Source: Mycolicibacter sp. MU0102 (GTDB lineage: Bacteria > Actinomycetota > Actinomycetes > Mycobacteriales > Mycobacteriaceae). From it: 64,000 nt of DNA. Location: positions 2,914,001 to 2,978,000 of the forward strand of contig NZ_OY726398.1 in assembly GCF_963378105.1 (NCBI RefSeq), given 5' to 3'. A program made the translations under genes and the position numbers. Position 1 is the first letter of the stretch. Each line of letters starts with the position of its first letter. Below the pieces are notes generated by a model. The model was given only the letters and a program-made list of their open reading frames with translations, was not told the DNA's origin and did no database searches. Positions 1 to 8,042 of this stretch are shown here, one piece after another.

Positions 1-472
1 CGCACTCGACATCGGGCTCCTTGGCATCCACGGCTGCGAGGCGTTCTTCCAGCGAGCCGGCACCGCCTGCCGCCGGCACCCAGTCGGTGACAGTGCAGGG
101 ATGGCTGCCGCCCGCCCGCACCGCGTCGGCTACCGCCGTGAATTCGGCACCGTAGATCAGTGCTTTGCTGCCGCTGTTGGACGCGATGAACTCCAGTTCC
201 GGTGCGGCGAGGCGGGTATTGAGGGGCACGACGACGACCCCGATCTTGGCCGCGCCGTAGAACAGGCCGCAGAACTCGACGCTATTGGGCATCAGCAGCG
301 CCACCCGGTCGCCCTTGCCGAGACCGAGCGAGATGAGCACGGCGGCACAGCGATTGGCTAACTCATTGAGCTGCGTGTAGTTCAGCCGCACCGCTGACGA
401 CGGCTCGACGTAGGCCTCTAGCCCGGGGCTGACGACGGCACGTTGTGCGAGCATGGCGCCGATGTTCTTCAT
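1..472 (-). CDS. fadD13: FadD13-like fatty-acyl-CoA ligase (N-terminal part, cut by window edge)
   Basis: This is the first 157 codons of an ANL-superfamily acyl-CoA synthetase, which activates fatty acids with ATP and CoA; the rest lies left of the window. The visible protein begins MKNIGAMLAQRAVVSP and contains GDRVALLMPNSVEFCGLFYG and VVPLNTRLAAPE, matching the recalled start of M. tuberculosis FadD13 (Rv3089) almost residue for residue. The ATG at 470-472 overlaps the TGA of the upstream acyltransferase by 4 bases (ATGA), which suggests translational coupling. It is the last visible gene of a leftward mymA-like operon, as FadD13 is in M. tuberculosis. The catalytic AMP-binding motifs lie outside the window, so activity cannot be judged here. 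Confidence 0.9.
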   Translation of the reverse strand, partial: MKNIGAMLAQRAVVSPGLEAYVEPSSAVRLNYTQLNELANRCAAVLISLGLGKGDRVALLMPNSVEFCGLFYGAAKIGVVVVPLNTRLAAPELEFIASNSGSKALIYGAEFTAVADAVRAGGSHPCTVTDWVPAAGGAGSLEERLAAVDAKEPDVEC

Positions 473-1866
473 GGTTTCCTCCGTGTCGTGGCCTGCAGTC
501 TCTGGAATGACTGGTCCATCAACCGGGCCAGTCTCAGGGGTTCGTCCACGGCCTCCGGGGCGGCGCCGATGGCGATGCGGACGGTGTCGTTGACGCTGGC
601 GAAGGTGACGTTGAGTCCGGCGCCGGGCGGCAGAATCGGCAGGCCCAGAAAGGCGACCAGTGGTGCACCGGCCAGGTAGAGCTGTTCGGTGGGGCCCTTC
701 ATGTTCGAGATCACCACGTTGGCGCTGGGCGCGTTTCCCAAACCGGGCAGGGAGTCTGACACGGCCATGCTGCCGGCCAACAGCAGCGCGTAGACCTGAC
801 GCGAGGTCGTCTGCATCCGGCGGCCCTTGTCCTTGGCCTTCTTGGTGGCGCCGTTGATCTGGCGCAACCGCTCACCGATATCCACCCCGGGAGCGCCCAT
901 CGAGATCAGTTCGGCGCTTACCTGATTGCCGCCCGCCCCGCCGGACTCATGAGGCCCCTCACGCAGCGACATGGGCATGAAGGCCACCAGCGGCCGGTCG
1001 GCGGGCGCCCCGCGCTCGCCGAGGTAGGTGTGCAGGGCGTCGTCGATGACGGTCATGACGACGTCGTTGACGGAGGTGTTGGTAGCCGTGGCCACCTTCT
1101 TGACGTCGGCGAGCGGCAGCCCGGCGTCGGCGTAGGCGCGCGCAGCCGATTTCGCGGTGTTGTTGAACAACGTTCGTTGCGCCGTGAACGGCACCGACGC
1201 CATGCGCGGCTTCAGGTGCAGCGCCTGCACGCCGAACTCGACGATGTCGGCTCCGATGCCGAGCATGTCTGCGGGCAGCTTGGTCAGTCCCCGCAGCTGC
1301 CCCTGCAGCCGCTGGGTCTGGGAAGCCCTGGGACGCCGACGACGCACCTCGGCACCGCCCTGGGGCGCCATCCACGGGGCCGCCAGTCGCTCGTCATCGG
1401 GCGAGGCGCTCATGAAGTTGCGCATCACCCGCAGCCCGCCTTCACCGTCGATGAGGGCGTGGTGCACCTTGATCATGACAGCGAGACAGTCGTTTTCGAG
1501 GCCGTCGATGATGTAGCACTCCCAGAGTGGCCGGCTGCGGTCGAGCAGCCCGCTGTTGAGCGTGGAAACCAGCTCATAGAACTGCGCCATGGAGCCGGGC
1601 GCCGGCAGGTCGATCTGGCGGACGTGGTTGGCCAGGTCTGGCTCGACGTCCTGCCACGCCGCAATACCGGTGCCGGCCCAGGTGAGTTTGTGCGTGAAGG
1701 GCTTGACCGCCTGGCTGCGTCGATAGGCGTCGAACAGCCGGGGCCCGAAGGTCGATTCCTGCCCCTGCGGCTTCTTGAAGATCGTCATGGCAGCCATGTG
1801 TAGTGGCCGGTTTGGGTTCTCCAACAACAGAAAGGTCAGGTCGGTAGGGCTAATCATTTGACTCAT
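469..1866 (-). CDS. tgs4: WS/DGAT acyltransferase, Tgs4-like
   Basis: A 465-residue wax ester synthase/diacylglycerol acyltransferase. The family joins an acyl-CoA to a fatty alcohol or diacylglycerol to make storage wax or triacylglycerol. The catalytic HHxxxDG motif is intact as HHALIDG at residues 135-141, and a conserved SRPLWE stands at 111-116. The N-terminus (SPTDLTFLLLENPNRPLHMAA) and the FMPMSLRE and NVVISNMKGP stretches match recalled Rv3088 (Tgs4). Its start overlaps the stop of the second WS/DGAT by 4 bases, and its stop overlaps the FadD13 start by 4 bases. The order WS/DGAT, WS/DGAT, FadD13 is the same as in the M. tuberculosis mymA operon. Whether it prefers alcohol or diacylglycerol cannot be read from sequence. 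Confidence 0.9.
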   Translation of the reverse strand: MSQMISPTDLTFLLLENPNRPLHMAAMTIFKKPQGQESTFGPRLFDAYRRSQAVKPFTHKLTWAGTGIAAWQDVEPDLANHVRQIDLPAPGSMAQFYELVSTLNSGLLDRSRPLWECYIIDGLENDCLAVMIKVHHALIDGEGGLRVMRNFMSASPDDERLAAPWMAPQGGAEVRRRRPRASQTQRLQGQLRGLTKLPADMLGIGADIVEFGVQALHLKPRMASVPFTAQRTLFNNTAKSAARAYADAGLPLADVKKVATATNTSVNDVVMTVIDDALHTYLGERGAPADRPLVAFMPMSLREGPHESGGAGGNQVSAELISMGAPGVDIGERLRQINGATKKAKDKGRRMQTTSRQVYALLLAGSMAVSDSLPGLGNAPSANVVISNMKGPTEQLYLAGAPLVAFLGLPILPPGAGLNVTFASVNDTVRIAIGAAPEAVDEPLRLARLMDQSFQRLQATTRRKP

Positions 1867-3275
1867 TGGGCGATCTCATTCGTTTCAGTAGCGGCAAGCA
1901 GAGCGTTCAGTTCATCGACGAAGTGGCCGAAGAGTTCCCAGCCGTCGTCGAGGACTTCCCGGTCCGCCAGCATGCAGATGTTGGCCCGCCCGCAGTAACT
2001 CCACATCGTGACGTTGAGTCCGGTGCCGTCGGCGAGTTGACCGGTGGAGAACCAATTGTCGAGCTTCCAGTTGTCCAGGTAGAGCGCGCCTTTGGGCCCG
2101 GGGACGTTGGAGAGCACCAGGTTGCCGAATAGGCCGAAGCTGCCTCCCCGGCGGTGGATCGCCTTGCGGATGAGTGTGATGCCCCAGGGTGGGACGACTT
2201 GCAACAACGCGCTGATGTCGGCCCCGGCCTCCTTGACCGCCTTGATGTGTTCTTTCATCTCGAGGTTGGACTCGCGGCTGGCCGCAAGCCGCTGCAGCGG
2301 ATCGGCGATGTCACTGCGGATCCAGCAGAAGTCCTGGGTGGCGAAGTTGCCCCGGCCCTCCATCCCGGTGGGCCGCTCACCCGCGAATGGGGTGGCGCCG
2401 ATCAGGGGATGCTCATCGGGGTCGTAGTCCGCGCCGATGAGGAGACGTCGAACCGCGCCGGCCACGCAGCTGCTGAAGACGTCGTTGATGGTGACGTCCA
2501 GCGCCTTGCTGACGGTGACGAAGCTGTCCAATGGGAGGCTGTCGCAGACGAAGGTCCGCCCGGCGCTGAGGTTGACGTTCAGCGGTGTCTGCCGCATCAT
2601 TCCGGCTGCCGGCGGTGGCGGTGCGCCGGCAGATTTTCGCTTGCGTTCCAACATGAACCGCTGCCATAGCCCGGCGGCCACCTTCGGCAGGTTGGCGATG
2701 GCGACTTCGGGAAAATCGCGTACCGCCCAACCGAGACGGCGCAGCCACGACGGCAGTGGCGGTGGGTTGTAGGGCGGCGGCTCGTCGGACTTGGCGCCCG
2801 GCTGCGGCTGGTAGAACCGCTGCATCAGCCAGGACGCGCCGACCCCGTCGACGTAGGCGTGGTGCACCAGCATCACACAGGCGACCTTGCCGTCGGCAAG
2901 TCCCTCGACGACCCACATCATCCACAGCGGTCTGCTGCGGTCGAGTTGATAGGCGTAGATGTCGGCCATGAACTCGCACAGGCTCTTGTGGTCGGCCGGC
3001 GGCGGGCAGGCAACCCGGCGAATGTGGTACTTGAGCTGGAAGTCCGGATCCTCAACCCAGTACGGATGATTGAGGCCCAACGGCGAGTCGAGGTACTTCC
3101 ACCGCAGGATCGGCATCAGATGCAACCGGCGCGCCGCCTCGGCGCAGAACTTGTCGAAGGACCAGCCGTCGGGGTCGGTGGACGGGTCGAGGATCGCCAC
3201 CTTGAACGTATGCATATACGCCTTGGGTGTCTCCATGCCGAGCATGAATGCGTCGACCCCGTTGAGCCTCTCCAT
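1863..3275 (-). CDS. WS/DGAT acyltransferase, Rv3087-like
   Basis: A 470-residue second WS/DGAT family protein, with the catalytic motif as HHAYVDG at residues 138-144 and the companion SRPLW at 114-118. It begins MERLNGVDAFMLGME and ends with the TGLNVTMWSYCG region typical of the C-terminal lobe. Its order and recalled sequence fit Rv3087, the gene before tgs4 in the mymA operon. The ATG at 3273-3275 shares one base with the TAA of the upstream esterase, and the stop overlaps the tgs4 start by 4 bases. The two acyltransferases differ clearly in sequence, so this is an old pair rather than a recent duplication. Confidence 0.88.
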   Translation of the reverse strand: MERLNGVDAFMLGMETPKAYMHTFKVAILDPSTDPDGWSFDKFCAEAARRLHLMPILRWKYLDSPLGLNHPYWVEDPDFQLKYHIRRVACPPPADHKSLCEFMADIYAYQLDRSRPLWMMWVVEGLADGKVACVMLVHHAYVDGVGASWLMQRFYQPQPGAKSDEPPPYNPPPLPSWLRRLGWAVRDFPEVAIANLPKVAAGLWQRFMLERKRKSAGAPPPPAAGMMRQTPLNVNLSAGRTFVCDSLPLDSFVTVSKALDVTINDVFSSCVAGAVRRLLIGADYDPDEHPLIGATPFAGERPTGMEGRGNFATQDFCWIRSDIADPLQRLAASRESNLEMKEHIKAVKEAGADISALLQVVPPWGITLIRKAIHRRGGSFGLFGNLVLSNVPGPKGALYLDNWKLDNWFSTGQLADGTGLNVTMWSYCGRANICMLADREVLDDGWELFGHFVDELNALLAATETNEIAQ

Positions 3276-4495
3276 TATCGCCTCCGCGCCGTTTGGTCGC
3301 TGTGCTCGCCTTTTCCGGATTGCTTGCGGCCCAATCGATAGGACCGATGAGCCTCACTGAGGAAGATCCCGATCGCTGTGACGGCCGCTGGGGTTCGGGC
3401 ACCGTCGGTCACGTCGAACCCGTGGTGGGCGCCGGGCAGCTCCAGATACGCGACTGCCGCCTGCGACGTCGCGCGGAGGCTGTCCGCGAAGGCGGCCGCC
3501 TGAGCGACCGGGATGATGGTGTCGGCGGTGCCGTGTACCACCAGGAATGGCGGTGCGTGCGGCCCGGTCCGCGCGATCGGCGAGGCCGCCCGGAATAGCT
3601 CGCGGTTCCTGTCGTGGCGCTTGCGTACTACGACCCGCTCGATGAAGTCTATGAACCGGCGTCGCTCCGCAGTCGACCGGTCTTCCCAGTCGTAGCGCCC
3701 ATAGATGCCCACCACCGCATTCACCGACGTATCGGCGTCGGCCGGCAGATCCGCTTCCAGGCTGCGATCGCCGGCGGTCAGGCCGGCCAGGGCGGCCAGG
3801 TGGCCGCCGGCCGAGGCGCCGGCAATGGCGACGAAATCGCTGTCGCCGCCGAAGGTGTCGGCGTTGGCCCGCGCCCAGGAAACGGCGTTCTTGACATCGT
3901 TGAGGTGGCGCGGCCAGCGATGACGCGGCGAGACGCGGTAGTCGATCGACAGGCATACCCAGCCCCGCTCGGCGAGGTGGCTCAGCAGCGCGTCGCCCTG
4001 CAGCGTGCGGCGGCCGTGCACCCACCCGCCTCCCGGTACGAAGATCAGCGTGGGCGCCGATGTGGCCAGCGGCCCGGGGCGGCGCCAGATGTCGAGCACT
4101 TGTTCGGGAGAGTTTCCGTAGCTCACCGATTCCCGGTAGAGGTACCGCCGCCGGTTCCGGTGATGGCTCAATACCGGTGGCAGCCGGCCGGGTGCGGGCC
4201 AGTCGATGTCGAGCCGCGTTGCCGGAACGATGTCGCGCAGGGCATCCGCGCATACCTGCGCCGTGGTCTTGCTGGGCTGTTCGGCACGCGTACCTCGGCG
4301 CGGCACGAACATTCCTTTGACCGCCGCGGAGGCGATACCGGGAGCACGTCCCCCGGCCCACAGGCCCGCTGCAACCATCGTCCCGAGTGGGGTGAGGCGC
4401 TTGCCGACGACGGGCACGGTGGCCAGCGACTCGCTCAGTGCCATGAGGTAGTCGACCGGACCGGTCCGCGGTTCGACGTCCGCGTTTGCTTCCAC
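3275..4495 (-). CDS. Alpha/beta hydrolase carboxylesterase (LipC/LipM/LipQ type)
   Basis: A 406-residue esterase. The nucleophile motif GASAGG lies at 226-231 (Ser228), with an oxyanion-hole region VPGGGWVHG near 153-161, an acid site in HGTADTIIP, and the catalytic His in GAHHGFDV near the C-terminus. The stretch VSYGNSPEQVLDIWRRP and an N-terminal arm of about 130 residues resemble the longer mycobacterial LipC/LipM/LipQ esterases rather than LipR (about 308 residues), which holds a similar place in the M. tuberculosis mymA operon. The start is GTG at 4493-4495: a GGAGG (minus strand, 4502-4506) sits 6 bases upstream. It probably frees or remodels acyl chains handled by the neighbouring genes; the substrate is not known. 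Confidence 0.82.
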   Translation of the reverse strand: MEANADVEPRTGPVDYLMALSESLATVPVVGKRLTPLGTMVAAGLWAGGRAPGIASAAVKGMFVPRRGTRAEQPSKTTAQVCADALRDIVPATRLDIDWPAPGRLPPVLSHHRNRRRYLYRESVSYGNSPEQVLDIWRRPGPLATSAPTLIFVPGGGWVHGRRTLQGDALLSHLAERGWVCLSIDYRVSPRHRWPRHLNDVKNAVSWARANADTFGGDSDFVAIAGASAGGHLAALAGLTAGDRSLEADLPADADTSVNAVVGIYGRYDWEDRSTAERRRFIDFIERVVVRKRHDRNRELFRAASPIARTGPHAPPFLVVHGTADTIIPVAQAAAFADSLRATSQAAVAYLELPGAHHGFDVTDGARTPAAVTAIGIFLSEAHRSYRLGRKQSGKGEHSDQTARRR

Positions 4496-4522
4496 TGTGT
4501 GCCTCCTGTGTCCGCCGCGGCG

Positions 4523-5677
4523 TCAGCGCAGTAGGTGTCGGCTCATGACGACGCGCTGGATCTGGTTGGTGCCCTCATAGATCTGGGTGATCTTGGCGTC
4601 ACGCATCATCCGCTCCACCGGGAAGTCCGTGGTGTAACCCGCCCCACCGAACAACTGCACCGCATCAGTAGTGACCTCCATGGCCACATCCGACGCAAAG
4701 CACTTGCTGGCCGCGGAGATGAAACCCAAACCGGTCTCACCGCGCTCGGCCCGCGCCGCCGCGGAGTAGACCATCAGCCGCGCCGCCTCCAGCTTCATCG
4801 CCATATCGGCCAACATGAACTGCACACCCTGGAAGGTGCTGATGTTCTTGCCGAACTGCTTGCGGTCCTTGGTGTATTCGATCGCCGCATCCAACGCGCC
4901 CTGCGCGATGCCGACAGCCTGCGCACCGATCGTGGGCCGCGTGTGATCCAACGTCCGCAACGCGGTCTTAAACCCCGTCCCGGGCTCACCGATGATCCGA
5001 TCACCGGGGATGCGGCAGTTCTCGAAGTACAACTCGGTGGTCGGCGAGCCCTTGATGCCCAGCTTGTGCTCCTTGGGCCCGATGGTGAAGCCCTCATCGT
5101 CGATGTGGACCATGAACGCCGAAATCCCATTGGCGTCCAAGTCGGGGTCAGTGACCGCCATCACCGTGTACCAACTGGACTTACCACCATTGGTGATCCA
5201 GCACTTAGAGCCATTGAGGATCCAGTCATCACCATCGGCCTTGGCCCGAGTGCGCATCGCCGCGGCATCACTGCCGGCCTCGCGTTCGGACAGTGCGTAG
5301 GAGGCCATCACCTCACCGGCCGCCAAACCGGGCAACACCTGCGCCTTCAGCTCGTCAGAACCCGACAAGATCAAACCCATCGTGCCCAACTTGTTCACCG
5401 CCGGAATCAACGACGACGACGCACACACCCGGGCGACCTCTTCGATCACAATGCACGCCGCCACCGAATCAGCACCCTGCCCGCCGTACTCCTCCGGGAC
5501 GTGCACGGCGTTGAAACCCGACGCATTCAGCGCCGCCAGAGCCTCTTCGGGGAACCGGGCCTTCTCATCGACATCCTTGGCGTACGGAGCAATCTCCTTC
5601 TCCGCCAACGCCCGAATCGCCGCCCGCAACTCATCGTGCTCCTCGGGCAACTTGAACAGATCAAACGAGGGATTCAT
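4523..5677 (-). CDS. Acyl-CoA dehydrogenase, FadE25-like
   Basis: A 384-residue FAD-dependent acyl-CoA dehydrogenase (alpha,beta-desaturation of acyl-CoA). It shows ASYALSEREAGSDAAAMRTR, CWITNGGKSSWYT and, near the C-terminus, QIYEGTNQIQR with the likely catalytic base Glu368. The sequence is nearly collinear with recalled M. tuberculosis FadE25 (Rv3274c), from NPSFDLFKLPEEHDE to VVMSRHLLR. I start it at the ATG at 5677 because that gives a 4-base ATGA overlap with the SDR stop and matches the family N-terminus; an in-frame GTG at 5701 is the alternative. FadE25 is not part of the mymA operon in M. tuberculosis, so this copy is out of place. Some stretches count 57-60% G+C against 68-77% in sampled neighbouring rows, though other stretches are higher. 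Confidence 0.9.
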   Translation of the reverse strand: MNPSFDLFKLPEEHDELRAAIRALAEKEIAPYAKDVDEKARFPEEALAALNASGFNAVHVPEEYGGQGADSVAACIVIEEVARVCASSSLIPAVNKLGTMGLILSGSDELKAQVLPGLAAGEVMASYALSEREAGSDAAAMRTRAKADGDDWILNGSKCWITNGGKSSWYTVMAVTDPDLDANGISAFMVHIDDEGFTIGPKEHKLGIKGSPTTELYFENCRIPGDRIIGEPGTGFKTALRTLDHTRPTIGAQAVGIAQGALDAAIEYTKDRKQFGKNISTFQGVQFMLADMAMKLEAARLMVYSAAARAERGETGLGFISAASKCFASDVAMEVTTDAVQLFGGAGYTTDFPVERMMRDAKITQIYEGTNQIQRVVMSRHLLR

Positions 5678-6618
5678 CGGGCGCTCCCCGCCTTCGCCCA
5701 CGGAAAGAAGCGCCCCGCCGCGGCGGCGGTGAGCCGCTGATAGCCCGGCCCGATGACGCGAACGAGTGCGTCGAGGGCGTGTGCCTCCCAGCCGATCAAC
5801 ACCCGGGCACGGCCGGCGCGGACGCCGTCGAGGATGGTCTGTGCGGCCATCTCCGGGGAATGCAGCAGCAGGTAGCGGTCATAGAACTCGGCCAGGGTCT
5901 GGGCGTCTTCGCCGTCGCAGACGGTCGCGTTGCGGGCCACCCCGGTCTTGATGCCGCCCGGGTGTACACACGTCACCTTGACCGGATGACCGTTGATCAG
6001 CATCTCTTGACGCAGCGCTTCGGTGAAGCCGCGAACAGCGAATTTGGCGGCGTTGTAGGCACTTTGACCTGGCACCGCGATCAGCCCGAACAGGCTGGAG
6101 ACATTGACAATGTGACCGTCGCCGGATGCGATGAGGTGCGGCAGAAAAGCTTTGGTGCCGTTGACCACGCCCCAGAAGTCGACGTCCATGACGCGCTCAA
6201 TGTCCTTGAACGACGCCTTTTCGACGTCGCCGTTGTAGGCGATTCCGGCGTTGTTGTAGACCTGGTGAACGCAGCCGAAGTGGTCGACTACGTCGTCCGC
6301 GTACGCCAGCACCTTCGCGCGTTCGGCCACATTGAGCTGGTCGGCCTTCACCTGCGCTCCCAGCGCCTGCGCCTTGTGCGCGGTGTCGGCGAGTCCGTCG
6401 GTGTCGATGTCGGACAACGCGAGCTTGGCGCCGTGGGCGGCGAGGTTGAGCGCCAACGCTTTACCGATCCCGGAGCCCGCTCCGGTGATGACCACGACTT
6501 TGCCTGCGAATCGGGTGTCGGGGTCAACCGGGCGGCGGCCGCGCAGTCCGGCCAGGGCGATGACGATCCCCGAAGAGCCCAGTCCCAGCGCCCAACGGGG
6601 TAAGCGTTGCGAATTCAT
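5674..6618 (-). CDS. sadH: Short-chain dehydrogenase, SadH-like
   Basis: A 314-residue classical SDR oxidoreductase. The NAD(P)-binding TGAGSGIG lies at 45-52, NNAG at 122-125, the catalytic Ser at 174/175 in NVSS, and YNAAK at 188-192. ERVMDVDFWGVVNGTKAFLP and the rest of the core match recalled Rv3085 (SadH) of the mymA operon. The N-terminus carries about 35 extra residues with a hydrophobic stretch (about 10-25) that could anchor it at the membrane. The ATG at 6616-6618 is chosen; an open frame continues upstream to 6690 but would run through the promoter region. It is the first gene of the leftward operon, divergent from virS, and overlaps the FadE start by 4 bases. The likely reaction is oxidoreduction of a fatty aldehyde, ketone or alcohol. 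Confidence 0.87.
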   Translation of the reverse strand: MNSQRLPRWALGLGSSGIVIALAGLRGRRPVDPDTRFAGKVVVITGAGSGIGKALALNLAAHGAKLALSDIDTDGLADTAHKAQALGAQVKADQLNVAERAKVLAYADDVVDHFGCVHQVYNNAGIAYNGDVEKASFKDIERVMDVDFWGVVNGTKAFLPHLIASGDGHIVNVSSLFGLIAVPGQSAYNAAKFAVRGFTEALRQEMLINGHPVKVTCVHPGGIKTGVARNATVCDGEDAQTLAEFYDRYLLLHSPEMAAQTILDGVRAGRARVLIGWEAHALDALVRVIGPGYQRLTAAAAGRFFPWAKAGSAR

Positions 6619-6652
6619 GCCCCGATTTTGTCGACCGCCAGCGGGATAGGTC

Positions 6653-6680
6653 TTGACATTTTCCGACGTTTTTTTATCAT
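6653..6680 (+). promoter_or_regulatory. Predicted sigma-A type promoter of virS
   Basis: TTGACA at 6653-6658 and TATCAT at 6675-6680 are separated by 16 bases. Transcription would start near 6687, about 30 bases before the virS ATG at 6717. Both boxes are close to consensus, which is unusual for this G+C-rich genome. They interlock with the direct repeats described in the next entry, so a regulator bound there would probably block this promoter while acting on the divergent operon. Confidence 0.6.
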
Positions 6681-6688
6681 TTTCCGAC
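6657..6688. promoter_or_regulatory. Two direct repeats spaced 21 bp, probable VirS (AraC-type) binding site
   Basis: The 11-mer CATTTTCCGAC occurs at 6657-6667 and again at 6678-6688, exactly 21 bases apart (two helical turns). This is the geometry expected for an AraC-family dimer or for the two DNA-binding helices contacting successive half-sites. On the minus strand the repeats read GTCGGAAAATG and face the sadH-fadE-acyltransferase operon; the proximal one starts about 40 bases from the SDR start codon. Assignment to VirS is inferred from position. Confidence 0.6.
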
Positions 6689-6716
6689 AACTGGGTGGTG
6701 GAGGGTGGTGAGCGAG

Positions 6717-7724
6717 ATGTCGTCGGGCAGTTTCATCCGCGCGCCGGCCGCGTCGGGTTACACCGAGCTGGTCCGCGAACTCGGCGGCGACCCAGCGGCG
6801 TTCCTGACCCGCTTCCATATCCCGGCAGAGGTGGAACAGCTGGAGGACGCGTTCGTTCCGGTCGACGCCTTCGCTCGGTTGCTGGAGACCACCGCCGACG
6901 AGCTTCGCTGCCCGGAGTTCGGGCTTCGCCTCGCTTACCTGCAAGGGCTGCATATCCTCGGACCGATCGCGGTGATCGCGCGCAACGCCCAGACCGTGCT
7001 GAGTGGTCTGGCCGCGATCTCGCGGTTTCTGTACATCCACTCCCCCGCCCTGGAGCTGACCGAACGCCGAACACCGCGGGGCATCGCGTTCAGCTACGAG
7101 GTGACCGAGCGAGGAATCCCCTACCCACGGCAGGCCTACGAACTCAGCATGGGTATCGCGGTCCGCATCCTGCAACTCCTCGGCGGTCCCGGCGCACGAC
7201 CGGAGTGCGTCTCGTTCATCCATCGCCAACAAGCCCCTGACAGCGCCTACCGCGAGGCACTGGGTTGCCGAGTGAATTTCGATCAGAGCTGGTGCGGGTT
7301 CGAGTTGCCCACCGATCTGGCCGAACGGCGGATCGAGAACGCCGACCCCCACACCAGCCGCATCGCCACCCAGTACCTGGAGTCGACCTACCTGCCGAAA
7401 ACCTCGCCGCTGGCGGCACGCGTGGCGGAGCTGGCCCGCCGACTGTTGCCCACCGGGCAATGCAGCATCGACGTCATCGCCGCCGAGCTGGCCCTACATC
7501 CCCGGACCCTGCAAAGACGACTGGCGGCCGAAGGGGTCAGCGGCCGCGACATCATCGACGAACAGCGCCGCACGCAGGCAATACGGTACTTCGCCGAACC
7601 CGGGTTACCGGTACGGCAGATCGTTGTGCTGCTCGGCTACACCGAACAAAGCGCGCTGAACCGGTCGTGTCGCCGGTGGTTTTCAAAGACGCCGCGCGAG
7701 TGTCAGGTCAGTGGGTGCGACTAG
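6717..7724 (+). CDS. virS: AraC/XylS-family transcriptional regulator VirS
   Basis: A 335-residue regulator with an N-terminal Arabinose_bd-type ligand domain (about 15-205) and a C-terminal AraC helix-turn-helix region (about 230-325, including LALHPRTLQRRLAAEGV and LLGYTEQSALNRSCRRWF). It matches recalled M. tuberculosis VirS (Rv3082c) along its length, including GILGP/HILGPIAVIARNA and EALGC. ATG at 6717 is preferred over GTG at 6705 because the GGAGG at 6700-6704 lies directly against the GTG, and because the family begins in this way. VirS activates the divergent mymA operon in M. tuberculosis under acid stress. Here it is likewise divergent from the mymA-like gene set, 98 bases away, with direct repeats in between. 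Confidence 0.92.
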   Translation: MSSGSFIRAPAASGYTELVRELGGDPAAFLTRFHIPAEVEQLEDAFVPVDAFARLLETTADELRCPEFGLRLAYLQGLHILGPIAVIARNAQTVLSGLAAISRFLYIHSPALELTERRTPRGIAFSYEVTERGIPYPRQAYELSMGIAVRILQLLGGPGARPECVSFIHRQQAPDSAYREALGCRVNFDQSWCGFELPTDLAERRIENADPHTSRIATQYLESTYLPKTSPLAARVAELARRLLPTGQCSIDVIAAELALHPRTLQRRLAAEGVSGRDIIDEQRRTQAIRYFAEPGLPVRQIVVLLGYTEQSALNRSCRRWFSKTPRECQVSGCD

Positions 7725-7736
7725 GCGCCTGTGGCG

Positions 7737-8042
7737 CTACTCCGGGAGGCGCAGCTCGGGCTTCTCGACCTCTTCGATGTTGACGTCTTTGAAGGTCACC
7801 ACCCGCACCTGCTTGACGAACCGGGCCGGCCGGTACATGTCCCACACCCAGGCGTCGGCCAGCCGAAGCTCGAAATACACCTCGCCATCGGCGTTGCGGG
7901 GCACCATCTCCACGCTGTTGGCCAGGTAGAAGCGCCGTTCGGTCTCCACCACGTAACTGAACTGCCCCACGATGTCCTTGTATTCGCGGTACAGCGAGAG
8001 TTCCATCTCGGTTTCGTACTTCTCGAGATCTTCGGCACTCAT
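7737..8042 (-). CDS. DUF2469 family protein (Rv2901c-like)
   Basis: A 101-residue small acidic protein of unknown function, conserved in actinobacteria (DUF2469). It begins MSAEDLEKYETEMELSLYREYKD and contains VETERRFYLANSVE and FELRLADAWVWDMYRP. Its length and position next to rnhB match M. tuberculosis Rv2901c. The ATG at 8040-8042 overlaps the rnhB stop by 4 bases, so it is probably translated with rnhB. It ends 13 bases from the end of virS, which is convergent. No domain suggests a reaction. Confidence 0.93.
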   Translation of the reverse strand: MSAEDLEKYETEMELSLYREYKDIVGQFSYVVETERRFYLANSVEMVPRNADGEVYFELRLADAWVWDMYRPARFVKQVRVVTFKDVNIEEVEKPELRLPE

